Below, in pieces: positions 27,682-35,842 of a stretch of DNA of 64,000 bases. The translations under genes were made by a program, and so were the position numbers. The notes under the pieces were generated by a model. It saw only the letters and a list, made by a program, of their open reading frames with translations. It was not told the origin of the DNA and made no database searches. The stretch spans positions 248,001 to 312,000 of the forward strand of contig NZ_SRXX01000003.1 in assembly GCF_004804315.1 (NCBI RefSeq), in the 5' to 3' direction. The number at the start of each line of letters is the position of its first letter. The first letter of the stretch is position 1. This DNA is from Flagellimonas onchidii (lineage in GTDB: Bacteria; Bacteroidota; Bacteroidia; Flavobacteriales; Flavobacteriaceae).

Positions 27682-30543
27682 TCATACTGCTGGAGCAATT
27701 TTCTGTTTTGTTTGTTCCAGCTCTTTTTTCAAAAACTTAGCTGTATAGCTTTTATTGTCTTTTGCCACTTCTTCAGGTGTGCCCTTGGCAACAATCATTC
27801 CACCACCTCTGCCACCTTCATAACCGATATCTATAATATGGTCCATCATTTTTACAACATCCATATTATGTTCAATGACCAAAATGGTATTTCCTTTGTC
27901 TACCAATTGGTTCAAAACTTCCATCAACACTCTAATATCCTCAAAATGAAGCCCTGTAGTGGGCTCATCCAATATATAAAATGTATTTCCAGTGTCCCTT
28001 TTCGAAAGTTCCGTGGCCAATTTTACCCGCTGCGCCTCGCCACCTGAAAGAGTGGTAGATTGCTGGCCTAAAGAAATATAACCCAGACCCACATCTTTGA
28101 TGGTTTTAAGTTTTCTGTGGATTTTAGGAATATTTTCGAAAAATTCAACGGCTTCATTTATGGTCATTTCAAGGACATCGGCTATGGACTTGCCCTTATA
28201 TCTGATTTCTAAGGTTTCTCTATTAAAACGTTTGCCATTGCAAGTTTCACATTCCACATAAACATCTGGCAAAAAATTCATTTCTATAACTTTCAATCCT
28301 CCTCCCTGACAAGTCTCGCATCTTCCTCCCGCAACATTGAAGCTAAACCTGCCAGGTTTATAGCCTCTAATGGTAGCTTCGGTGGTTTTCGAAAACAAAG
28401 CCCTAATTTCGCTGAAAACCCCAGTATATGTAGCAGGATTAGACCTTGGTGTTCGTCCAATAGGTGATTGATTAATGTCAATGACTTTGTCAATATGCTC
28501 CAAACCTGTTATTTTTTTGTACGGCATGGGTTTTTTGACACCATTAAAATAATGGGCGTTCATGATAGGGTAGAGGGTTTCATTGATCAATGTGGACTTT
28601 CCACTTCCTGAGACACCGGTAACACCGATTAGTTTACCCAACGGAAATTCAGCGCTGACATTCTTTAGATTGTTTCCCGTGCAACCGGAAAGCACTATCT
28701 TTTTTCCCGTTCCTTTTCTGCGATTGGTTGGAACTGGAATATCGAGAGTGCCAGTAATATACTGGGCAGTAAGCGTATTGTAGTTTTTGAGATCTTTAGG
28801 TGTTCCTTCGGATATAATTCTTCCGCCATGTCTACCAGCCTTAGGGCCAATGTCAATAACATGGTCAGCGTGTTCTATCATGTCCCTATCATGTTCAACT
28901 ACAATTACCGAGTTGCCAATGTCACGGAGGGATTCTAACGAATTGATCAAACGTTCGTTGTCCCTTTGGTGTAAACCTATGCTAGGTTCATCTAAAATGT
29001 ATAGTACACCTACCAGCTGCGAGCCGATTTGGGTGGCCAGACGGATGCGTTGTGCCTCACCTCCAGAAAGTGATTTGGAACTTCTATTAAGTGATAGGTA
29101 ATCTAGGCCGACATTCAAAAGAAATTGGATTCGGGTCTTGATTTCCTTAATGATTTCTTCCGCTATTTTCTTTTGATTGCCTTCAAGCTTGTTTTCTAAC
29201 TTTTCAAAAAAATCAGCCAATTCCGCGACATCCAAATGGGCGAGTTCGGCGATGTTTTTTTCTCCTATTTTAAAATATAGGGATTCTTTCCTTAAGCGAG
29301 CTCCTTCACAACTTGGACACGCTGTTTTGTCCATAAAGTCTTTGGCCCATCGCTTTATTGAAGTTGAGTTGGATTCTTCAAACTGGTTTTTGATAAAATT
29401 GGAAATACCTTCATAATCAATTTTATACTGCCTTTTTACACCAAGAGTCTTGGAGTCTACCTCAAAGCTATCGTTTCCACCATTAAGGATAACAGAAATA
29501 GCTTCTTGTGGAATTTTGTTGATAGGGTCAGAAAGATCAAAATCATAACGTTGCGCTATGGTTTCAAGCTGTTTAAAGGCCCAAGATTTTTTGTATTCCC
29601 CAAGAGGGGCGATACCGCCCGCTTTTATCGAAAGCTTTTTATCAGGAAATATTTTATGTTCATTTACTTCATAAACGTGTCCTAAACCATTACAAACGGG
29701 GCACATGCCTTTTGGGGAATTAAAAGAGAATGTGTTTGGCTCGGGTGTAGGATATGAAATGCCGGTAGAAGGACACATTAAATCACGACTGAAATATCGT
29801 GGTTCGGCCTCACCTTCCTCCAAAACCATAAGCACATTGTCGCCACTGTACATTGCAGTATTGATGGTTTCGTTCAATCTTTTGTGAAAATCCTCGTTCT
29901 CCACAACTTTGAGCCGGTCAATTACAATTTCTATATCGTGGGTTTTATAACGATCAACCTTCATTCCCCGAACAATATCCAAAATCTCACCATCGACACG
30001 CACTTTCACAAAACCTTGCTTTGCAATCTGCTCAAAAAGTTCTCGATAATGTCCTTTACGGGATTTGACAACAGGTGCCAAGATGTTTATCTTTTTTTCC
30101 CGGTACGATTCAATAATCAAATTCTTGATCTGCTCATCGCTGTAGCTAACCATTTTCTCTCCCGTATTATAGCTGTAGGCATCGCCGGCACGGGCGAAAA
30201 GCAATCTTAGAAAATCGTACACCTCTGTAATTGTACCTACGGTGGAACGTGGAGATTTTGACGTAGTTTTTTGCTCTATAGCGATTACGGGGGAAAGACC
30301 GTCAATTTTGTCTACATCTGGTCGTTCCAAACCACCTAGGAATTGACGCGCATAGGCCGAAAAAGTTTCAATATAACGCCGTTGTCCTTCGGCGTAGATG
30401 GTATCAAAAGCCAAAGAAGACTTTCCACTACCTGAAAGCCCAGTGATTACCACAAGCTTTTCCCTTGGAATGGTAACATCAATATTTTTAAGATTGTGGA
30501 CCCTTGCACCCTTAACCTCAATATGTTCTTCGTAATCAATCAT
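27682..30543 (-). CDS. uvrA: Excinuclease ABC subunit A (UvrA)
   Basis: 953 residues, the damage-sensing ATPase of nucleotide excision repair. Two ABC halves are intact: Walker [10 protein letters not shown] and GVSGSGKST, and signatures [13 protein letters not shown] and [13 protein letters not shown]. Zinc-finger cysteine pairs are seen ([28 protein letters not shown]). The insertion domain that touches UvrB is present (around [11 protein letters not shown]). Length is normal. It heads the run uvrA - LOG - M1-like. Confidence 0.98.
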   Translation of the reverse strand: MIDYEEHIEVKGARVHNLKNIDVTIPREKLVVITGLSGSGKSSLAFDTIYAEGQRRYIETFSAYARQFLGGLERPDVDKIDGLSPVIAIEQKTTSKSPRSTVGTITEVYDFLRLLFARAGDAYSYNTGEKMVSYSDEQIKNLIIESYREKKINILAPVVKSRKGHYRELFEQIAKQGFVKVRVDGEILDIVRGMKVDRYKTHDIEIVIDRLKVVENEDFHKRLNETINTAMYSGDNVLMVLEEGEAEPRYFSRDLMCPSTGISYPTPEPNTFSFNSPKGMCPVCNGLGHVYEVNEHKIFPDKKLSIKAGGIAPLGEYKKSWAFKQLETIAQRYDFDLSDPINKIPQEAISVILNGGNDSFEVDSKTLGVKRQYKIDYEGISNFIKNQFEESNSTSIKRWAKDFMDKTACPSCEGARLRKESLYFKIGEKNIAELAHLDVAELADFFEKLENKLEGNQKKIAEEIIKEIKTRIQFLLNVGLDYLSLNRSSKSLSGGEAQRIRLATQIGSQLVGVLYILDEPSIGLHQRDNERLINSLESLRDIGNSVIVVEHDRDMIEHADHVIDIGPKAGRHGGRIISEGTPKDLKNYNTLTAQYITGTLDIPVPTNRRKGTGKKIVLSGCTGNNLKNVSAEFPLGKLIGVTGVSGSGKSTLINETLYPIMNAHYFNGVKKPMPYKKITGLEHIDKVIDINQSPIGRTPRSNPATYTGVFSEIRALFSKTTEATIRGYKPGRFSFNVAGGRCETCQGGGLKVIEMNFLPDVYVECETCNGKRFNRETLEIRYKGKSIADVLEMTINEAVEFFENIPKIHRKLKTIKDVGLGYISLGQQSTTLSGGEAQRVKLATELSKRDTGNTFYILDEPTTGLHFEDIRVLMEVLNQLVDKGNTILVIEHNMDVVKMMDHIIDIGYEGGRGGGMIVAKGTPEEVAKDNKSYTAKFLKKELEQTKQKIAPAV

Positions 30544-30756
30544 GAAAAATATTGCAAAACTTCAAAAATAGCGATTTGAGCCTTAAAAAAGAAGCTGCTT
30601 CCAGTTTCGTTTTTGTTAATTGTTAGCTTATTTTTGGTTGCCCAGAAGGGTAATGTCACACGGAACAATGTCATCATGAATTTATCAAGGGATGGTTGAA
30701 GTGTGGCATTCTGATTTATTGAAAATTTTGATATTGAAAAAATAAAATTGAGCATA

Positions 30757-31281
30757 ATGAAATTACTTGGAATAGGGTCACGAATTGATCACTCTGAATA
30801 CGGAAAGGGTGTGGTAACCAATGTGTCGTCCAAACATTATTGGGTGACTTTTTTGGATAATGGATTGGAAACGATTGATTTGGATTCGGATTTTGAAATC
30901 ATAGAAAGCGTTGAGGATGAAGTGGACACAGTGAGTTTTTTTGATGTGGAACGTTCTCTGGTCAAAATTCTCGAAAAATGGAGCGATACACACGAAAAGG
31001 TTGCCCTAGCAGATAAATGGAAGGGTGGAAAATTGATTTTGGAACCTTCGGGTGGATTGGCAGCCAAAGAAATGCCCATTGATACTTTCTTTCATAAAAT
31101 TGTCATGGTTCGTGACCGTATCAGGGTAATGGAGCAAAAGATAAACAGCAGTAAAAACTTAGATGATCAAGAGAAGGTTGATTTGCAGCAATATATCACC
31201 CGAATATATGGTAGTTTGACCTCGTTCAATGTTCTTTTTAAAAACAAAAGTGATCAGCTGGTGGGGGAGCGAAGCAAATAA
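30757..31281 (+). CDS. Conserved hypothetical protein with Tudor/SH3-like N-terminus
   Basis: 174 residues from ATG 30757 (a TTG three codons earlier is possible). The first ~35 residues (GSRIDHSEYGKGVVTNVSSKHYWVTFLDNG) resemble the C-terminal Tudor-like domain of the PcrA protein encoded at 13.6-15.9 kb, which reads VNHTRFGKGKVLKI. The rest is acidic then helical (VRDRIRVMEQKINSSKNLDDQEKV...), compatible with a coiled coil. I recognise it from other flavobacteria but know no function. It is convergent with the DUF4130 gene, 10 nt away. Confidence 0.78.
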   Translation: MKLLGIGSRIDHSEYGKGVVTNVSSKHYWVTFLDNGLETIDLDSDFEIIESVEDEVDTVSFFDVERSLVKILEKWSDTHEKVALADKWKGGKLILEPSGGLAAKEMPIDTFFHKIVMVRDRIRVMEQKINSSKNLDDQEKVDLQQYITRIYGSLTSFNVLFKNKSDQLVGERSK

Positions 31282-31291
31282 ATCGTTCCCG

Positions 31292-32068
31292 CTATACGGC
31301 CTCTTTTTCGGAAATAAAATACTTTGTATTTCGTTTTTGAACACGTTTTTGATGCAATTTTTTATTAATCAATGATTTGATTTTAGCTGTCTTAACAAAT
31401 TCATTCCAGAGGGTTGGATAATCATATTCGTGATTGAGAAAGGCATCACTTTTATGATTTTTTTCAAACTGTATGTTCTTTAAGCTCAGGGATACAAGTT
31501 CAACATGATTTTGGTTATAAAAGATACCGTAGTTTCGTTTCATGTCATAAATCAACCATTCCTGATTGGGTCTAGCGGTTCTGAAATATTTTGAAATCAA
31601 GGGCAGTATATCAAAACCTGGCTCAATGCCTGCAAAAAAAACATTGTCTTTTGTGAGCTGAAAACCAAGTCGTTTTTCAATATGTTGTTTTTCTTTCCTA
31701 ACAGATGCGGAAAGTTGATTTATCCTTTGAACAATTCCATCTGAATAATTCAAAGATTTTCCGGTTTTAGCTTCCAATAGCTTTTGGATATAGGAATACA
31801 GGGCAAGTTCAATACCTTCAACCTCACTTAAATAGGCAAAATAAATGTTGGTAATGGCAATGTGGTTCTTGTTTCGTATTCCATTCCAGACCCGTTTTGC
31901 TTTTTCAACATTGGTAAAAATAGTCTTGACCTCGGAAAAGAGTTCATTTTGATGTTCGCTATTTCTTTGGATGTCACTTACATTTACTTTTTCATCGAAA
32001 GCCACATAGATTGCAGTTAAGAATCCGTTGAAAGTGCCGTCGTAAATTAAGGTGGTTGAATTTTTCAT
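31292..32068 (-). CDS. TIGR03915/DUF4130 putative DNA metabolism/repair protein
   Basis: 258 residues. The N-terminus LIYDGTFNGFLTAIYVAF is the hallmark of the TIGR03915 family; the C-terminal half (about 90-245) is DUF4130, including RARPNQEWLIYD-type residues (here TARPNQEWLIYDMKRNYGIFYN). In many genomes it is paired with a radical-SAM protein (TIGR03916), which is absent here. Its promoter region faces the LexA-like regulator and contains four operator-like repeats. A minus-strand -7 box TAATTTTG (32092-32099) sits 23 nt before the start, between two repeats. The chemical role is not established. Confidence 0.9.
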   Translation of the reverse strand: MKNSTTLIYDGTFNGFLTAIYVAFDEKVNVSDIQRNSEHQNELFSEVKTIFTNVEKAKRVWNGIRNKNHIAITNIYFAYLSEVEGIELALYSYIQKLLEAKTGKSLNYSDGIVQRINQLSASVRKEKQHIEKRLGFQLTKDNVFFAGIEPGFDILPLISKYFRTARPNQEWLIYDMKRNYGIFYNQNHVELVSLSLKNIQFEKNHKSDAFLNHEYDYPTLWNEFVKTAKIKSLINKKLHQKRVQKRNTKYFISEKEAV

Positions 32069-32081
32069 AACCCATTGTTTT

Positions 32082-32152
32082 GTAAATAATCCAAAATTAT
32101 GGAAATAATCCTAATTATGGAAATAATCCAAAATATTTTTTGGAAATAATCC
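32082..32152. repeat. Array of four operator-like direct repeats (GGAAATAATCC)
   Basis: Copies of (G/T)GAAATAATCC are found at 32082-32092 (one base different: GTAAATAATCC), 32101-32111, 32119-32129 and 32142-32152, i.e. spaced 19, 18 and 23 bp start to start. Each carries the dyad GGA-N5-TCC, so it could bind a dimer. The array fills the space between the divergent DUF4130 and LexA-like genes and overlaps promoter boxes for both. I noticed no other copy of the box in the window, though I could not run an exhaustive search. Confidence 0.85.
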
Positions 32153-32168
32153 ATTTTATCTATATTTG
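32139..32168 (+). promoter_or_regulatory. Promoter of the LexA-like gene with an operator copy in its spacer
   Basis: TTTG at 32139-32142 and TATATTTG at 32161-32168, 18 nt apart, fit the Bacteroidota -33/-7 consensus. Repeat copy four (32142-32152) lies inside the spacer, which is the expected position for autorepression. It is 74 nt before the ATG. Confidence 0.65.
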
Positions 32169-32242
32169 ATAACGTAAAGTCCCGTTTACCTACTGAATTA
32201 AAAATCAAATTCAGCACGTTTAAACAGCTTATAAATACAATT

Positions 32243-33010
32243 ATGGAAAATGAACTAACCCTAAAACGATTTACCGAAATAAGAAGGGAACTCGGATACA
32301 CTCAAGCGGAGTTTGCCAAATTACTAGGCGTTTCCAATACAACTGCTGACATTGAACGTGGGAGAACCAAGTTATCGGGTAGGGTAGTGGCTGAATTGTT
32401 GAGGCAGTTCAAAATCAACCCACTTTGGCTTTTTGGTGAAAGTGACCAAAAACATTTAGAAACCTCGCAGACAAGTGTTATCCCAAAAGTTGTCACTGTT
32501 GATAGTGCTGACCAAGATAATATGGTGCTGGTAAATGCCAAGGCTGCGGCAGGATACCCCCAGAATATACAAGATACAAGTTGGTACAGGCAATTGCCAG
32601 CGTTCGATTTGCCCATTCCTGAATTTCGTAATGCAACATACCGAGGTTTTCAGGTAGAAGGAGATAGTATGTTACCTAATCTTAGGCCAGGGGAATGGGT
32701 TTTGGCAAAGGCCGTTGAACATATTGACCACGTAAGTTTGAACAAAATGTATGTGGTGGTTCTACAAGATTCGGTCATGGTCAAAAAAATTGAGAAGCGA
32801 CCGAATTCAAACAATGTAACCTTGGTTTCCTTGAATGAAACCTATCCCCCGTATGAAATAAAACCCTTTCAGATTCAGGAAATATGGGAAGTGAGCAGCA
32901 AGCTTACATTCAACGTGGATGCCACAACCGAGACAGGATTGTTAAGACAGCTTCAGCAATCCATGGAAGAACTAAAAAGACAGGTGGGGCAGGTCAAGAA
33001 TGAGTCTTAG
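32243..33010 (+). CDS. LexA-like transcriptional regulator (XRE HTH + S24 peptidase domain)
   Basis: 255 residues: XRE helix-turn-helix at about 8-60 (RRELGYTQAEFAKLLGVS), then a LexA/CI-type S24 domain. Self-cleavage parts are in place: Ala103-Gly104 in KAAAGYPQ as a cut-site candidate, Ser142 in VEGDSMLPN and Lys181 in VMVKKI. A short C-terminal coiled coil (ETGLLRQLQQSMEELKRQV) could aid oligomerisation. By analogy with LexA, DNA damage could cause cleavage and derepression. It faces the DUF4130 gene across the repeat array and overlaps the 3' end of the DUF1338 gene by 17 bp. The ability to cleave is inferred, not shown. Confidence 0.92.
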   Translation: MENELTLKRFTEIRRELGYTQAEFAKLLGVSNTTADIERGRTKLSGRVVAELLRQFKINPLWLFGESDQKHLETSQTSVIPKVVTVDSADQDNMVLVNAKAAAGYPQNIQDTSWYRQLPAFDLPIPEFRNATYRGFQVEGDSMLPNLRPGEWVLAKAVEHIDHVSLNKMYVVVLQDSVMVKKIEKRPNSNNVTLVSLNETYPPYEIKPFQIQEIWEVSSKLTFNVDATTETGLLRQLQQSMEELKRQVGQVKNES

Positions 33011-33917
33011 CCAGTTTTTGGACTTGGTCATTATACGTGCTTTCAAAAATTTTGTCTGCATTGCCCGCTTCAAAACCTTCACGAAGGTGTTCCCGCCTTA
33101 AGAGATTTTTTTCCATGTCTTCAAATTCAGGAAGAGGGAGACGTTCTGCAAATTCAACATAGCTTCCCGCAATTTTCATTTGTTCACCATTGGCAAATGT
33201 GGCATTTACCATTTTGGCTACAGAACTACTTTGTTTTAAAAGACCATCTTTACTTTTTTTGAGCTTCCCACCAGCGGTGTTTAAAACAATTCCGGTTTCT
33301 TCGAGGAATGTATTAAATGTTTCAAGTCTGTTGTAAGGCTCAGGAAGTTCATGAACACTAATAGTATAATGGTTTAGATAATATCGATTATAAATCACCC
33401 ATGCAGCATATTCGCTTTCTTTGGACAACTCCAAAAACTCATCCAAGGTTGGCACCTGCCATAATGGTCGATAAAAGAACTCACCAACTTCTTTCGGATT
33501 ATCAAGATTCAAACGGTCAACGGGATCTTCTGTTATTTCACTTGTGTACCTTTTGATTATACCCTGGGATTTTAAAGAAAGTTCGTGCACCCTAAGTTCA
33601 CTGATAAAAATTCTGGGATACTTAGGGCCGGGAGGAGCATACCAATAGGCATCCAATTTTTTTTCGGCGAAGTAGTAGGCTTCCTTTTTTTGATAACCAA
33701 GAGCCAAGAATATCTTTTCCAGCGAGGCAATTCCCAAATTGGGCACTCCTAATGTCCGAAAAGCTATATGATCATTTACAATGTCTTCCTCACTGCTAAT
33801 CATTTCTTTTTCCATCATGGCTTGACTTATCACTTCTACATCCGCAACACTAGCTTTATAAGGATCAAAAATTGCCTTCAAAACGATTTCTAATGGAGTA
33901 TTGTTGGTGAATTTCAT
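32994..33917 (-). CDS. DUF1338 family protein (2-oxoadipate dioxygenase/decarboxylase-like)
   Basis: 307 residues. DUF1338 members of the HglS type convert 2-oxoadipate to 2-hydroxyglutarate in lysine catabolism using Fe(II). Candidate metal ligands are His50 (NDHIAFRT), His183 (YLNHYTISVHEL) and Glu255 (GSYVEFAER). The gene faces a LysR regulator, with a palindrome near its -7 box. It overlaps the end of the LexA-like gene tail to tail. The family call is good; the substrate assignment is by analogy. Confidence 0.9.
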   Translation of the reverse strand: MKFTNNTPLEIVLKAIFDPYKASVADVEVISQAMMEKEMISSEEDIVNDHIAFRTLGVPNLGIASLEKIFLALGYQKKEAYYFAEKKLDAYWYAPPGPKYPRIFISELRVHELSLKSQGIIKRYTSEITEDPVDRLNLDNPKEVGEFFYRPLWQVPTLDEFLELSKESEYAAWVIYNRYYLNHYTISVHELPEPYNRLETFNTFLEETGIVLNTAGGKLKKSKDGLLKQSSSVAKMVNATFANGEQMKIAGSYVEFAERLPLPEFEDMEKNLLRREHLREGFEAGNADKIFESTYNDQVQKLAKTHS

Positions 33918-33932
33918 GGCTTTGTTTTTTAA

Positions 33933-33956
33933 AATTCAAATTGAATTACAAAATTA
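33933..33956. promoter_or_regulatory. Perfect palindrome plus -7 box between DUF1338 and LysR genes
   Basis: AATTCAAATTGAATT (33933-33947) is a perfect palindrome around one central base. Next to it, on the minus strand, TAATTTTG (33949-33956) matches the -7 box for the DUF1338 gene, so the palindrome lies just downstream of that box. A LysR-type site between a regulator and its divergent target is the simplest reading. Confidence 0.55.
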
Positions 33957-33996
33957 ACCATACATTTAATCGTTTTTAATTATTATTTTATATAAA

Positions 33997-34890
33997 ATGA
34001 TTAATTTAAATAATCAATTGGAAATACGACATCTGCAATACTTTTTGGTTTTGACCGAAACCCTTCATTACGGTAAGGCTGCTGAAAGATTATTGATTTC
34101 GCAATCCGCACTTAGTCAGCAAATACAGCGTCTTGAGGTCATTGTTAAACAGCCGCTTTTTAAGAGACACAATCGAAAGGTAGAATTAAGCTATGCTGGT
34201 AAATTATTCAAAAAGGAGGCAAAAACAATCTTGGGACAGATGGAAAGTTCTATGGAATGTTGGAGTCATGCTATGGAGGGCTACCAAGGAATAATTAAAA
34301 TTGGTTTTGTGGGTTCTGCAATGCAAGACTTTTTACCAGATAAGATCAAACAGTTGGGTAAATCTTATCCCAAGGTCAAATTTGTGCTACAAGAGGGGAG
34401 CAACCAAACCCAATTGGAACTATTGGAAAACCACCAACTCGATATTGGGTTGATGCGTTCAAATCAGGTGTCCGAAACCATGGATTTTAGATCAGTTTCA
34501 AAAGAGAATCTATGTTTGGTTTTACCGGAAAATCACCCAGTTTTGAAGAAGGGATTTGAAAGCCTGAAACAGTTTTCGAAAGAATCCTTTATTCTGTTTC
34601 CTAATCAGCAGAGTCAAATGTACTATCAACAAATCATTGGTCTTTGCTCGAGTAATGGATTTATGCCCAAGATTACACATCAATCGATTCATGGACCAAC
34701 CATTTTTAAGTTGGTGGAAAGTGGTTTGGGAATATCCATTGTACCTAAATCATTGACCTTAGCTACAAAATGCAAAGTAAAATTTATAGAACTAACCGAT
34801 GAGCCTTTTAAAACGGAGCTCTTTGCGGTTTGGAATAGGAATACGGACAACGAAGCCTTAAAAATTTTCCTTGAAATATTGGTAAATTGA
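33997..34890 (+). CDS. LysR-family transcriptional regulator
   Basis: 297 residues: winged HTH at about 8-68 (LEIRHLQYFLVLTETLHYGKAAERLLISQSALSQQIQ with the typical SQQIQRLE helix), then a periplasmic-binding-like effector domain (IKIGFVGSAM, HQLDIGLM, LCLVLPENHPV, GLGISIVPKSL). By position it probably controls the divergent DUF1338 gene. The ligand is unknown. It is 26 nt from the convergent ATP-grasp gene. Confidence 0.95.
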   Translation: MINLNNQLEIRHLQYFLVLTETLHYGKAAERLLISQSALSQQIQRLEVIVKQPLFKRHNRKVELSYAGKLFKKEAKTILGQMESSMECWSHAMEGYQGIIKIGFVGSAMQDFLPDKIKQLGKSYPKVKFVLQEGSNQTQLELLENHQLDIGLMRSNQVSETMDFRSVSKENLCLVLPENHPVLKKGFESLKQFSKESFILFPNQQSQMYYQQIIGLCSSNGFMPKITHQSIHGPTIFKLVESGLGISIVPKSLTLATKCKVKFIELTDEPFKTELFAVWNRNTDNEALKIFLEILVN

Positions 34891-34916
34891 ATTGTTGAGG
34901 ATTTATAACGAAGAGA

Positions 34917-35831
34917 TTAGCTAAAGTAATTTTGCTTGATGCTTTTAGCCAATATTGAAGCCGCTTTATGATGTAGTCTGAACCAGAGTTCTGGTTCAAA
35001 GATTTCAAGTTCGGCCAAAACCAAATGCCCATTATTGTCCCTAAAAATGTCGACTCGCGCGTACAAAGGCATTTCCGGACTTGCGGCAACAACATGTTTT
35101 GCAAAGTCAATTTCTTCCTTTGAGGCCTTATGCTCATGGACGCTTCCACCAAAATCATCTTGAACCCTAAAATCTCCCGATTTGGCAACCTTTAATACAG
35201 AATGTGAAAAAGTGCCGTTGAACAATATCATGGAGATCTCGCCTTTATCTACAATATTTTTTTGGAACTCTTGAAGCATCATGGTTTCATTGGCAGTAAG
35301 TTCTTGGAAGATAGCATCATATTTTTTCCACTCCGAGGTATGAAACTTATAGGTGTGCCTAGCACCTCCTGCGACACAGGGCTTCAAGACCAAGTCATCG
35401 GAATTGAACTTTAACTTTTGTCTTGCTTTTTCGATGGTTTCCTTTAGGCTAAGAGAAGATTTAGGTTCAGCATAAAAGGTTTTTGGAATATTTACCCCAT
35501 TGTTTTCCAAATCTCGAAGGTAATGCTTGTCAATATTCCATAAAATCAGGCGATATGAATTGATAAATTCGGTCATGTTGCCCGTTTGTTTGAACCAGTC
35601 CAAAAATTCATCAAAACGCTCAAAACAATCCCAAGTTGTTCTAAAAAGAGCGTATTTGGTGGAACTCCAATCAAATTCAACATCATCCCATGCTTTGCGT
35701 ATTACAGATAAGCCTTCTTTTTTCAAAGCTTCCAACACCAATCTATCTTCTTCAAGAACATTTTGGATATACTGATTGGTGTTCCTAGGATTTATGTATC
35801 GGTGATCTGTGAGTATTACAACATCATACAT
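34917..35831 (-). CDS. ATP-grasp domain ligase-like protein
   Basis: 304 residues with an ATP-grasp plan like RimK/DcsG-type enzymes: KPCVAGGARHTY (ATP-binding Lys and glycine loop), LQEFQKNIVDKGEISMILFNGTFSHSVLK, and acidic metal ligands in YARVDIFRDN...AELEIFEPELWF. These enzymes join a carboxylate to an amine, thiol or peptide via an acyl phosphate. It starts 11 nt after the ggt stop, in the order acpH - ggt - ATP-grasp. Co-occurrence with gamma-glutamyltransferase hints at a gamma-glutamyl or small-peptide substrate. The actual substrate is unknown. Confidence 0.88.
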   Translation of the reverse strand: MYDVVILTDHRYINPRNTNQYIQNVLEEDRLVLEALKKEGLSVIRKAWDDVEFDWSSTKYALFRTTWDCFERFDEFLDWFKQTGNMTEFINSYRLILWNIDKHYLRDLENNGVNIPKTFYAEPKSSLSLKETIEKARQKLKFNSDDLVLKPCVAGGARHTYKFHTSEWKKYDAIFQELTANETMMLQEFQKNIVDKGEISMILFNGTFSHSVLKVAKSGDFRVQDDFGGSVHEHKASKEEIDFAKHVVAASPEMPLYARVDIFRDNNGHLVLAELEIFEPELWFRLHHKAASILAKSIKQNYFS

Positions 35832-35842
35832 CGTTTGAAGCT

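Noticed and set aside
32082..32152. The repeat array as a small CRISPR
   Set aside because: The unit is only 11 bp, the spacers are 7-12 bp and AT-rich, no cas gene is near, and the array overlaps promoter boxes. Operator sites explain it better.
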